Source of the DNA: DATFVA01 sp963832715 | Lineage (GTDB): Bacteria; Bacteroidota; Ignavibacteria; Ignavibacteriales; Ignavibacteriaceae | Reading direction: 5' to 3' | NCBI GenBank assembly: GCA_963832715.1 | Contig: CAWHVB010000002.1 | Span: 248,001-312,000, forward strand | DNA: 64,000 nt | The notes under the pieces: generated by a model | The model's database searches: none | What the model was told of the DNA's origin: nothing | The model's input: only the letters and a program-made list of their open reading frames with translations | Position numbers and translations under genes: made by a program | Shown here: piece after piece, positions 1 through 6,669 of the stretch | How positions within the stretch are numbered: the first letter of the stretch is position 1 | Layout: the number at the start of each line of letters is the position of its first letter

Positions 1-556
1 AAACATCGGCGCCCATTGTCTTGAGACCGTAAATATTAGAGAGTGCAACACGGCTATGAGCAACATCGCCGACGATACAGACTTTTACGCCTTCCAGCTT
101 TCCCAGCTTCTCTCTTATAGAATACATATCGAGAAGTGCCTGGGTAGGATGTTCGTGAATACCGTCCCCGGCATTTATAATATTTGCATCGCATATTTTG
201 GTAAGGAAGAGAGGTGTGCCGGCAGCTGAATGACGCATCACAACCATATCAACTTTCATTGCCTCAATATTTTTCATAGTATCTTTGAAGGTTTCGCCCT
301 TACTTACGCTGCTTCCCGATACAGAAAAGTTCACTGCATCGGCTGAAAGTCTTTTCTCGGCAAGCTCGAAGGAGATCCTTGTGCGTGTAGAATTCTCATA
401 AAAAAGATTCACAACAGTTTTACCCTGTAAAGTGGGGACTTTTTTAATCGGTCTTTCCAGCACTTCACGGAAAGTTGTTGCAGTATCAAGGATAAGCTGA
501 ATATCTTCCTTTGGAACTCCCTGAAGTCCGAGTAAATGTCTGCCTGATAAAGCCAT
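1..556 (-). CDS. pyrB: Aspartate carbamoyltransferase catalytic chain, N-terminal part (cut by window edge)
   Basis: Condenses aspartate with carbamoyl phosphate, the committed step of de novo pyrimidine synthesis in the cytoplasm. The ATG at 554-556 opens a frame that runs off the left edge, so about 185 residues of a roughly 305-residue enzyme are visible. The carbamoyl-phosphate loop STRTRISFE and the HEHPTQALLD and GDVAHSRVA segments are all present, which makes the identity firm. The start lies 8 bp after the pyrR stop, so pyrR and pyrB form one leftward operon, probably under the PyrR leader described upstream of pyrR. Confidence 0.95.
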   Translation of the reverse strand, partial: MALSGRHLLGLQGVPKEDIQLILDTATTFREVLERPIKKVPTLQGKTVVNLFYENSTRTRISFELAEKRLSADAVNFSVSGSSVSKGETFKDTMKNIEAMKVDMVVMRHSAAGTPLFLTKICDANIINAGDGIHEHPTQALLDMYSIREKLGKLEGVKVCIVGDVAHSRVALSNIYGLKTMGADV

Positions 557-564
557 TTAATTTA

Positions 565-1110
565 TCATCCTTCTTTTGTTTCAACGAGATAGATTGCATC
601 TTCGCCGTCTATCTCCTGCATTTTTACTTTAATTTCTTCTGAGGGGGCGGTAGGGATATTTTTACCGACATAATCTGCTCTTATGGGGAGTTCTCTATGT
701 CCGCGATCGACAAGAACAAACAGCTGAATGGAAGATGTTCTGCCGTAGTCCATAAGGGCGTTGAGAGCAGACCTTACTGTGCGTCCCGTATATAAAACAT
801 CATCGACAAGCACCACGATTTTTTCATTTATATCGAAGGTAATGTCGGATACAGACACCTGGGGCTGTTTTAGCCGTGTACGGAAATCATCCCTGTAAAG
901 AGTAACGTCGAGAACTCCGAGAGGCAGCTCAGTATTTTCAATACTCTTAATTTTTTCAAAAATACGCTTTGCCAGGAATTCGCCTCTTGTTTTCATCCCG
1001 ATCAGGACGAGGTTTTTTGCACCTTTATTCCTTTCAAGGATTTCGTGAGCTATTCTTGTAATAATGCGGTTAAGACCGTCCTGGTCGACTACTTTTGCTT
1101 TTATGTTCAT
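565..1110 (-). CDS. pyrR: PyrR, pyrimidine operon RNA-binding regulator / uracil phosphoribosyltransferase
   Basis: 181 residues, the usual length of PyrR. In this family the protein binds UMP and then the leader RNA of pyr operons to reduce expression; many members also keep weak uracil phosphoribosyltransferase activity. The PRPP-binding signature reads VVLVDDVLYTGRTVRSA at about residues 98-114, and the RTRLKQP segment near residue 78 is typical of the family. First gene of a pyrR-pyrB operon. The ATG at 1108-1110 is preceded by GGAGG (1122-1126) at an 11-nt spacing, and that GGAGG is one arm of a hairpin, which suggests control of its own translation or transcription. Confidence 0.95.
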   Translation of the reverse strand: MNIKAKVVDQDGLNRIITRIAHEILERNKGAKNLVLIGMKTRGEFLAKRIFEKIKSIENTELPLGVLDVTLYRDDFRTRLKQPQVSVSDITFDINEKIVVLVDDVLYTGRTVRSALNALMDYGRTSSIQLFVLVDRGHRELPIRADYVGKNIPTAPSEEIKVKMQEIDGEDAIYLVETKEG

Positions 1111-1121
1111 ATATAAAAAAT

Positions 1122-1146
1122 CCTCCTTGGAATATTTCCTTGGAGG
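1122..1146 (-). promoter_or_regulatory. Leader hairpin sequestering the pyrR Shine-Dalgarno (possible attenuator)
   Basis: Read on the minus strand, CCTCC pairs with GGAGG and, past an AA/AA internal mismatch, GGAA pairs with TTCC around an ATA loop. The GGAGG arm is the only good ribosome-binding site of pyrR. The hairpin is followed at once by ATTTTTT, so it could also act as an intrinsic terminator. It lies 47 nt downstream of a PyrR-type RNA motif, which supports a regulatory rather than incidental role. Which mechanism applies cannot be told from sequence. Confidence 0.65.
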
Positions 1147-1192
1147 TCACCTTTACCAGCTTTTAATATTTTGAAGTCTTTCATTCCTTCTC

Positions 1193-1206
1193 CACCTCTC
1201 CGGATA
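1193..1206 (-). promoter_or_regulatory. Candidate PyrR-binding RNA loop in the pyrR-pyrB leader
   Basis: The minus strand reads TATCCGGAGAGGTG. The published PyrR binding-loop consensus is ARUCCNGNGAGGYU; 12 of 14 positions agree, including the whole CCNGNGAGG core. Flanking bases can form a short stem (CC with GG, then CUA with UGG including a G-U pair). It lies 83 nt upstream of the pyrR start, in the untranslated leader, exactly where such sites occur in operons that PyrR controls. Direct binding is inferred. Confidence 0.7.
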
Positions 1207-1350
1207 GATTTTAAAGGTTTATAATTAAGTGATCAAAACTTAAGAGAATTCATGAGAAAAGTAAAGTAGGGAAATGGTTTTACTGCAAAGATGCAGGATT
1301 GACAGCCCGCCGATGTTAACTTTTTTGGCAGATCAGCTGAACCGGGTTTA

Positions 1351-2922
1351 TTATTTGGATCCTTTTCGTTCATAGATTGTAAAATTACTATTGCCGAGTA
1401 CGGGGGAATAATTATCATTAAGAATCGTTGTAAGTTCAGGAAACTCAGTAGTGGTATTTGCGCCGACGGGAGATTGCTTATCTTTTAAGACCTGGACAAT
1501 AAATCGCGGTTCAGCAAGGTGTAATTCTTTTATAAACTCTTTTCGAAGACCTATAATATATGGTGAATTGATATGATGATAGAAATAGAAGTCATACATG
1601 AACCTTGTTGCAAGAGGAGCTTTTGCAATCAGCATTCCATAAATAGCTCCGCCCGTCCAATCCAGTGGCTGGACAGTATCTCCCTTTTTCATATGTCTAT
1701 TCAGATAATTCGATACATCATCCGGAATCCCGAATTGAGGATGTTCATTTGCATTCCAGTAAGTATGATTCCTGAACGATTCATATATCTCACCGGTTAC
1801 TCTTGCAGACTTATATAAAACAACCGCCATCAATGCTATAACGGGTAATACTTTGATGATGCCCATTTTTTTATCCAGCAAAGGCTCTGCGGATAAAGAC
1901 GCGGCACACAAGGACGCATAAATAAACGGGATCCAGTGGTATCCCCAAAACTGACCGGACAAAGCCGGATAAATTGCGGCTGAAATTAAAAGTACAATAA
2001 TAACCCGGTACCAGGCCGTTTGTTCTTTATCAAATTTCAGTACGAAAATTCCGGCAGCAGCTATAAGAGTATAGTACCGCATCAATCCGGAAATGGTTGA
2101 TTTGCCGATATAAAGCAGCCGATTGAGTCCACTAATTGGTTCGTGGCTGCCGGTCAAATGCGAATAAAGAGGCAAATAATTAAAAGCCATGTCAAGGAAA
2201 GGAATCAACCCGCCTGTGAATAAAAGATAGAGAAAGACAGCGGCCGGCAGAAGAAGAATTCCCCCGATCAGAGCTAAAGATTTATGCAGCAGGCGTACAT
2301 TTTCTGAATTGTGCTTGTATACAAGGGATAAAAGCGGAAATAAGAAAATCACAAATTGAGGTTTGATAAGCATGCCGAGTCCGGTAAGAAAACCCAGGAT
2401 GAAAGCGGTTCTAACTATGCTTGCGGATTTGCTTAATGAAGCAGCGGCAAGCATGGCACTGAGTGGAAGCAGTTCCATATATTCCCTCTGCATGCTCATG
2501 GCAGGTCCCGAGTAAAGATACCACAAAGGAAAAAGAACTGCGGCAATAAATGCGCTTAGTTTCCCAAACCGGCGCATCCACAGAAAAGTAAAGGACGAAA
2601 TTCCGCCGAGTATAATTAAATCGAATATCCTGAAACCTGCGGCTGACCATCCGAATAAATATCCCATTACCGACATTATAAAATATGTGCCCGGCATATT
2701 CATATCGAAGAAATCGCGGTAAGGAACTGCACCGTGTGCCACCAGCCAGCCTGCATATACCATTAATGGAGAGTCACGTTCAAACCGCCAGTGAAGAGAT
2801 AAAATAGCAGCGGTCAATAGAACTAGGCCGGAAAATATGGCGACGACAGTCATCGCTTTGAAAAGAAATCTCTCCGTGGAATTTGACGGACTTTCTAACT
2901 TATATATGGTGTTGCGGTTCAC
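1351..2922 (-). CDS. GT-C family membrane glycosyltransferase (GT39/GT83-like)
   Basis: 523-residue polytopic inner-membrane protein with around ten hydrophobic segments. After the first membrane helix (about residues 24-45) comes the periplasmic loop YAGWLVAHGAVPYRDF followed by FDMNMPGTYF near residue 72. This matches the acidic-residue loop of the ArnT/PMT-like GT-C fold, in which a lipid-phosphate sugar is the donor. The second half is a soluble periplasmic region (from about residue 400). The acceptor cannot be predicted. It stands alone: pyrR lies downstream on the same strand after about 240 bp, and the GIY-YIG array lies upstream. Confidence 0.7.
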   Translation of the reverse strand: MNRNTIYKLESPSNSTERFLFKAMTVVAIFSGLVLLTAAILSLHWRFERDSPLMVYAGWLVAHGAVPYRDFFDMNMPGTYFIMSVMGYLFGWSAAGFRIFDLIILGGISSFTFLWMRRFGKLSAFIAAVLFPLWYLYSGPAMSMQREYMELLPLSAMLAAASLSKSASIVRTAFILGFLTGLGMLIKPQFVIFLFPLLSLVYKHNSENVRLLHKSLALIGGILLLPAAVFLYLLFTGGLIPFLDMAFNYLPLYSHLTGSHEPISGLNRLLYIGKSTISGLMRYYTLIAAAGIFVLKFDKEQTAWYRVIIVLLISAAIYPALSGQFWGYHWIPFIYASLCAASLSAEPLLDKKMGIIKVLPVIALMAVVLYKSARVTGEIYESFRNHTYWNANEHPQFGIPDDVSNYLNRHMKKGDTVQPLDWTGGAIYGMLIAKAPLATRFMYDFYFYHHINSPYIIGLRKEFIKELHLAEPRFIVQVLKDKQSPVGANTTTEFPELTTILNDNYSPVLGNSNFTIYERKGSK

Positions 2923-3061
2923 AAACTAATAATGTTGTAAGTAGAAATCGTGTTAAAAATTTACGAAAACTAATTAATCGTAATGCCTGCAAACTTAAAT
3001 TAAAAAAATAATAAATATGAGTTGGATTTTAAGAAATAGCGATTGAACGCTTCGGGGATAT

Positions 3062-3086
3062 AAGCGAAACAGCGTTTCGCTTTACA
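3062..3086. repeat. Dispersed palindromic repeat, copy 1
   Basis: AGCGAAACAGCGTTTCGCT is an 8-bp perfect stem around AGC, followed by TTACAGG. The same palindrome occurs in the gaps at 33.6 kb, 55.8 kb (twice) and 62.5 kb. This copy lies between the glycosyltransferase and the GIY-YIG array. Confidence 0.75.
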
Positions 3087-3129
3087 GGAGGATTTATCTG
3101 GAATATCATAAATAAGAATGTATCCATTG

Positions 3130-3212
3130 TCGGGTTGGAGAGATTTGAATTTACCCCATCAATAAGGTGGGGCTCTCGACCTTAGCGCTCGAAGCGCCAC
3201 GCGTTAACCGGG
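3130..3212 (-). pseudogene. tRNA-Pro-like 3' segment of unit 1
   Basis: Matches the D-loop-to-3' part of the neighbouring tRNA-Pro but has no acceptor 5' strand and no D-stem 5' strand. Carries the same substituted anticodon arm and T-arm hairpin as unit 3, with one mismatch in the inserted hairpin. The read-through tail of the copy-1 GIY-YIG ORF runs into it. Confidence 0.7.
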
Positions 3213-3471
3213 ACTGATGTTCTAAGGGTTTTGTTATTTTTACGGATTCCAGGAAACGAGCAATACCTCTATTCTTTATCTGAATTTCTTTTTTCATAGC
3301 TTCAGCTCTTGTAGGAAATTCTTCAGTCCAAATCACCTGCCAGGGAATGCCATATCTGATTGATTTGGTTTGTCCGGAATTATGCTCGTGTAATCTTTTT
3401 TCAAGACCTTTTGTATGTCCCGTGTAGTATTTTCCCCTGGTTACGCTAACCAGTATATATGTTGTATACAT
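3151..3471 (-). CDS. GIY-YIG nuclease-superfamily protein, copy 1 (stop-loss extended)
   Basis: Small single-domain GIY-YIG protein of the UPF0213/YhbQ type: a TYI...YYTG core at about residues 4-17, the conserved Arg in LEKRLHEH near residue 26 and the candidate catalytic Glu in AEAMKKE near residue 61. The related copy 2 stops after KITKPL; here TAA has become GAA, so translation runs 23 residues into the degenerate tRNA segment. The ATG lies 2 nt beyond the discriminator position of the upstream tRNA-like segment and has no Shine-Dalgarno of its own. Single-domain members of this family have no firmly established role. Confidence 0.75.
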   Translation of the reverse strand: MYTTYILVSVTRGKYYTGHTKGLEKRLHEHNSGQTKSIRYGIPWQVIWTEEFPTRAEAMKKEIQIKNRGIARFLESVKITKPLEHQSRLTRGASSAKVESPTLLMG

Positions 3472-3473
3472 TG

Positions 3474-3556
3474 TCGGGGTGGAGAGATTTGAATTTACCC
3501 CACCGATAAGGTGGGGCTCTCGACCTTGGCGCTCGAAGCGCCACGCGCTAACCGGG
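3474..3556 (-). pseudogene. tRNA-Pro-like 3' segment of unit 2 (best preserved)
   Basis: Shares CCCGGTTAGCGCG and the T-loop/acceptor end TTCAAATCTCTCCACCCCGA with the real tRNA. The 17-nt anticodon arm is replaced by TGGCGCTTCGAGCGCCA, itself a perfect 5-bp stem with a 7-nt loop reading TCG at anticodon positions. A hairpin (CCCCACC/GGTGGGG) is inserted between the two T-stem strands. The 5' acceptor strand and 5' D-stem are missing, so it cannot be a normal tRNA. Confidence 0.75.
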
Positions 3557-3563
3557 ACTGATG

Positions 3564-3815
3564 TTATAAGGGTTTTGTTATTTTTACGGATTCCAGGAAA
3601 CGAGCAATACCTCTATTCTTTATCTGAATTTCTTTTTTCATAGCTTCAGCTCTTGTAGGAAATTCTTCAGTCCAAATCACCTGCCAGGGAATGCCATATC
3701 TGATTGATTTAGTTTGTCCGGAATTATGCTCGTGTAATCTTTTTTCAAGATCTTTTGTATGTCCCGTGTAGTATTTTCCCCTGGTTACGCTAACCAGTAT
3801 ATATGTTGTATACAT
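3564..3815 (-). CDS. GIY-YIG nuclease-superfamily protein, copy 2 (intact reference copy)
   Basis: 83 residues ending in KITKPL and TAA, which is probably the ancestral length. Differs from copy 1 by a single residue over the shared length (D for G in TKDLEKRL). The GIY-YIG core, the Arg after it and the downstream Glu are kept, so all three copies could be active. Translation must start 2 nt downstream of the tRNA-like 3' end, with only tRNA-derived sequence upstream. Members of this superfamily cut DNA as repair, restriction or homing nucleases; the substrate here is unknown. Confidence 0.8.
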   Translation of the reverse strand: MYTTYILVSVTRGKYYTGHTKDLEKRLHEHNSGQTKSIRYGIPWQVIWTEEFPTRAEAMKKEIQIKNRGIARFLESVKITKPL

Positions 3816-3817
3816 TG

Positions 3818-3900
3818 TCGGGTTGGAGAGATTTGAATTTACCCCATCAATAAGGTGGGGCTCTCGACCTTAGCGCTCGAAGCGCCACGCGTTAACCGGG
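3818..3900 (-). pseudogene. tRNA-Pro-like 3' segment of unit 3
   Basis: Essentially identical to the unit 1 segment. It follows copy 3 of the GIY-YIG ORF and directly precedes the copy 2 start codon. The acceptor strand reads AACCCG instead of ACCCCG, and the anticodon-arm substitute has a G-U pair. Confidence 0.7.
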
Positions 3901-4159
3901 ACTGATGTTCTAAGGGTTTAGTTATTTTTACGGATTCCAGGAAACGAGCAATACCTCTATTCTTTATCTGAATTTCTTTTTTCATAGCTTCAGCTCTTGT
4001 AGGAAATTCTTCAGTCCAAATCACCTGCCAGGGAATGCCATATCTGATTGATTTGGTTTGTCCGGAGTTATGCTCGTGTAATCTTTTTTCAAGACCTTTT
4101 GTATGTCCCGTGTAGTATTTTCCCCTGGTTACGCTAACCAGTATATATGTTGTATACAT
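3839..4159 (-). CDS. GIY-YIG nuclease-superfamily protein, copy 3 (next to the tRNA; stop-loss extended)
   Basis: Same protein as copies 1 and 2, extended beyond KITKPL by loss of the stop. The open frame extends upstream to 4243, but those 28 extra codons are simply a translation of the tRNA-Pro gene, so I place the start at the ATG at 4157-4159. That ATG lies 2 nt after the tRNA discriminator base. If the RNA is made as a tRNA precursor, processing at the tRNA 3' end would leave a nearly leaderless mRNA beginning CAATG. Confidence 0.75.
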   Translation of the reverse strand: MYTTYILVSVTRGKYYTGHTKGLEKRLHEHNSGQTKSIRYGIPWQVIWTEEFPTRAEAMKKEIQIKNRGIARFLESVKITKPLEHQSRLTRGASSAKVESPTLLMG

Positions 4160-4161
4160 TG

Positions 4162-4236
4162 TCGGGGTGGAGAGATTTGAACTCTCGACCTCTTCGTCCC
4201 GAACGAAGCGCGCTAACCGGGCTGCGCTACACCCCG
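4162..4236 (-). tRNA. tRNA-Pro (anticodon CGG)
   Basis: Cloverleaf read on the minus strand: acceptor CGGGGT pairs with ACCCCG, the D-arm contains GCGC...GCGC, the anticodon stem CTTCG/CGAAG holds the loop TTCGGGA (anticodon CGG with G37, as expected for proline), and the T-arm is GAGAG-TTCAAAT-CTCTC. The 3' CCA is not encoded; the next bases are CAATG, where ATG opens the adjacent GIY-YIG ORF. All arms pair, so this copy is judged functional and is the parent of the three degenerate segments to its left. Confidence 0.93.
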
Positions 4237-4243
4237 AATGCAA

Positions 4244-4676
4244 ATTGTAACGATCAGAACTTTAAAAATAATTGCTTTGTCCATGAAATCCAAAAGGGAG
4301 CCTAAACCTGGTAATATATCTTACTATGTCAGATTTGGAATACGAAACTTTATTTAGTCTGGCAATTAGAATTTATTGAGGAGGGAAAAACCAGTTTAAT
4401 TCGGGAAGATATGCAATTTACATTTCTGCATATAATTTCAGAATCCTTAGTCAGAATACTGGCAATTAATACAAATATCTCTTAAACTAACCTGTAATAA
4501 TCAAATATACAGATATTATCTTTTGTTCCGGGCGATGGTAAAATAGTTGATGGCACAGCGCATTGGATAGAAAGCAGATTTCAGGCATTATTAATTGTTG
4601 TATCGCATCTGATTTTTATCTCTTTCCTTAGTTCATTAAATTTACACATATTATTACAGCACAAAAGGAATTTACA
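4244..4676. other. Intergenic stretch between tRNA-Pro and yajQ
   Basis: AT-rich. No open frame with a ribosome-binding site and no clear terminator. It must hold the promoters of the leftward tRNA-Pro/GIY-YIG unit and of rightward yajQ, but I could not pick out convincing -35/-10 pairs. Confidence 0.5.
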
Positions 4677-5174
4677 ATGGCACAGAACCATTCTTTCGAT
4701 ATAGTATCGGAAATCGATCTGCAGGAAGCCGACAACGCTATTAACCAGGCATTGAAGGAGATACACCAGAGATATGATCTGAAGGATTCAAATACCACAA
4801 TGGAGCTCAATAAAAAGGATAAGCAGATCTCGATCAATACAAAGGATGATTATTCCCTGAAAGCCAGCATTGATATACTGCAGACAAAATTTATCCGCAG
4901 GGGAATTTCAATTAAAGCATTAAAGATGAATGAGCCGGAACCGGCAGCAGGCGGAAGGCTGAAACAAATCATTGACCTGCAGAGCGGTATCTCTAAAGAT
5001 AATGCTAAGAAAATAACTAAAATGATAAAAGATTCAAAGCTTAAAGTTAATGCTCAGATACAGGATGAGCAGGTACGTGTTCAGGCGCCAAAGATTGATG
5101 ACCTGCAGTCTGTGATTCAGATGGTTAAGGATGCGGAATTAGACTTCCCTACACAATTTGTAAATATGAAGTGA
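4677..5174 (+). CDS. yajQ: YajQ family nucleotide-binding protein
   Basis: 165 residues, the standard length of the YajQ (UPF0234) family. The start MAQNHSFDIVSEID, the central RYDLKDS and the C-terminal DAELDFPTQFVNMK are family hallmarks. The fold is two ferredoxin-like halves; some members bind cyclic di-GMP or other nucleotides and RNA, but the role differs among species. AAGGA lies 6-7 nt before the ATG. Stands alone, convergent with the lipoprotein gene that follows. Confidence 0.92.
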   Translation: MAQNHSFDIVSEIDLQEADNAINQALKEIHQRYDLKDSNTTMELNKKDKQISINTKDDYSLKASIDILQTKFIRRGISIKALKMNEPEPAAGGRLKQIIDLQSGISKDNAKKITKMIKDSKLKVNAQIQDEQVRVQAPKIDDLQSVIQMVKDAELDFPTQFVNMK

Positions 5175-5254
5175 TTTAAGTCGGATAACAGAACATAAGT
5201 CTCAATTTCCAAGAATCTGCGGTAAAGGAAAAATGATAAATTGCTATTAATCGA

Positions 5255-6490
5255 TCAATCCTGAAAAGAAGCTATAGTTTTAGGCTTATTCCTATTTTTT
5301 ATCCTCAAATAATAGATCACTATTAATATTAATAATAGCAAACATAATATCATTATTGCAAACTGAAAATATTCAGTCGGTGGGATAGTTTTCCATAGAC
5401 CTACTTTACCTCTAAATATCTTTAACCGATGTCCCGTAATAAATATACTATCGACTATTGATGTATTTTCGGTTCCAGGATATTCACCATAATCATTACT
5501 ATCTGCATTAATTGTTCTTACAATATCGCGGCCATCTTCTAATTTAATATTGGATAAACGCAAATTATAGATATTGGAAGTTTTATTATTACCTTTTCCG
5601 ATATTTCTCCAAATTATACCATCCGGGTACAGGCTATCACCGTGTAAATGTACAGGAGGCACTTGAGAAACAATTTTACCGCTATTTAATTTTTTATATT
5701 GCCTATTCTGAAAATTAACAGTATGCCCCACATTATATTTATTTCCCTTTTTCCATTGCTGCCAGCTTCCGGTCATAAGCCTTAAAAAAAATCCTGATTG
5801 CGGAGTTCGTGCACGACTTATACCATTTTTAATCTCGATATTCCGGATATCTGCGGTATTATGCTGAACACGAGGGTAATCATCCGTCATTATTCCAAAT
5901 GCATCATCAAAACTGCAAATATCAAATCCATTTATTTCTATATTTTCACATCCGCCATTGATATGAATTCCATCTTTTTTTCCTTCATAAAAATAATTGC
6001 TTACCTCAGCATTTTTGACAGATTGTAAGTGAATGCCGAATAAAATGGGATCTCCATTTTTTATTTTTATATCTTTTAATTTTAGATCATATACTTTATT
6101 GAAAGAAAGATCCCCGTTTGAAGTTAGTTGGGACGATCCTACCTGATTTCCTATTTCATTTGCATCAATTATTATATTCTCAATAGTTATCGAAGTATCC
6201 CATATACCAGAATAATCTTCTAGGGCAGATTGATTTGTAAAAACATGCGAATATGCTGTTTTCTTCAATAAAATCACTTCACCCTCCCCTTCAATAACTA
6301 AATTACTGTGAAGAATAATAGGAGCGGTCACGGGATAAAATCCAGGCTTAATAACAACATAATTAGAATTCAAGATGGCTGAATTAAAAGCTTCTGTATA
6401 ATCCTTCATTCCCGTATATTTAATGACAGTTGAGTGATTACATCCTGGGAAAAATATAATTCCAAGAATAAAGAGTAGAGCAATTTTCAT
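5255..6490 (-). CDS. Right-handed beta-helix (GH28-like) lipoprotein with a C-terminal membrane helix
   Basis: 411 residues. The signal peptide ends in FFPGC, a plausible lipobox with the Cys near residue 17. The middle resembles pectate-lyase/polygalacturonase beta-helix coils; the stretch DGIHINGGCENIEINGF followed by CSFDDAFGI recalls the GH28 active-site pattern, though the catalytic acid set is incomplete. A hydrophobic helix lies at about residues 376-396 with basic residues after it. A lipid anchor plus a C-terminal helix is an unusual pairing. The substrate is unknown, and activity should not be assumed. Monocistronic by spacing. Confidence 0.6.
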   Translation of the reverse strand: MKIALLFILGIIFFPGCNHSTVIKYTGMKDYTEAFNSAILNSNYVVIKPGFYPVTAPIILHSNLVIEGEGEVILLKKTAYSHVFTNQSALEDYSGIWDTSITIENIIIDANEIGNQVGSSQLTSNGDLSFNKVYDLKLKDIKIKNGDPILFGIHLQSVKNAEVSNYFYEGKKDGIHINGGCENIEINGFDICSFDDAFGIMTDDYPRVQHNTADIRNIEIKNGISRARTPQSGFFLRLMTGSWQQWKKGNKYNVGHTVNFQNRQYKKLNSGKIVSQVPPVHLHGDSLYPDGIIWRNIGKGNNKTSNIYNLRLSNIKLEDGRDIVRTINADSNDYGEYPGTENTSIVDSIFITGHRLKIFRGKVGLWKTIPPTEYFQFAIMILCLLLLILIVIYYLRIKNRNKPKTIASFQD

Positions 6491-6669
6491 CGTGGATTAA
6501 CCCTTGTTAAATTTTGCATTCTATAGTATCAAAAATATTGCCATAACCTAACACAACGGAACTCATTTAGGTCCAAGTATTTACGTAAGCATTTCCCTTC
6601 GTATTGCAAACTTTTTGATATCACAGTAAAACTAACCTGCTTAAATTACAACAATTACACATTACTTAT

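Larger units (their letters stand above)
3128..4159 (-). repeat. Three tandem 344-bp units, each GIY-YIG ORF plus tRNA-Pro 3'-like segment
   Basis: The start codons of the three GIY-YIG ORFs lie at 3471, 3815 and 4159, exactly 344 bp apart, and the units differ at only a few positions. Units 1 and 3 are the most alike; unit 2 differs by several transitions and one transversion. In each unit, read leftward, an ORF of about 83 codons is followed by a segment matching the intact tRNA-Pro from its D-loop (CCCGGTTAGCGCG) to its 3' end, with the anticodon arm replaced and a hairpin inserted in the T-arm. The array abuts the 3' end of the functional tRNA-Pro gene. Confidence 0.9.

Noticed and set aside
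3128..4159. CRISPR-like array
   Set aside because: Repeats are 344 bp, contiguous and coding, with no spacers; no cas genes nearby.
4160..4243. N-terminal extension of the third GIY-YIG ORF (28 codons, ending SSNLSTPT)
   Set aside because: It is a translation of the tRNA-Pro gene; the three copies share a start at MYTTYI right after the tRNA-like end.
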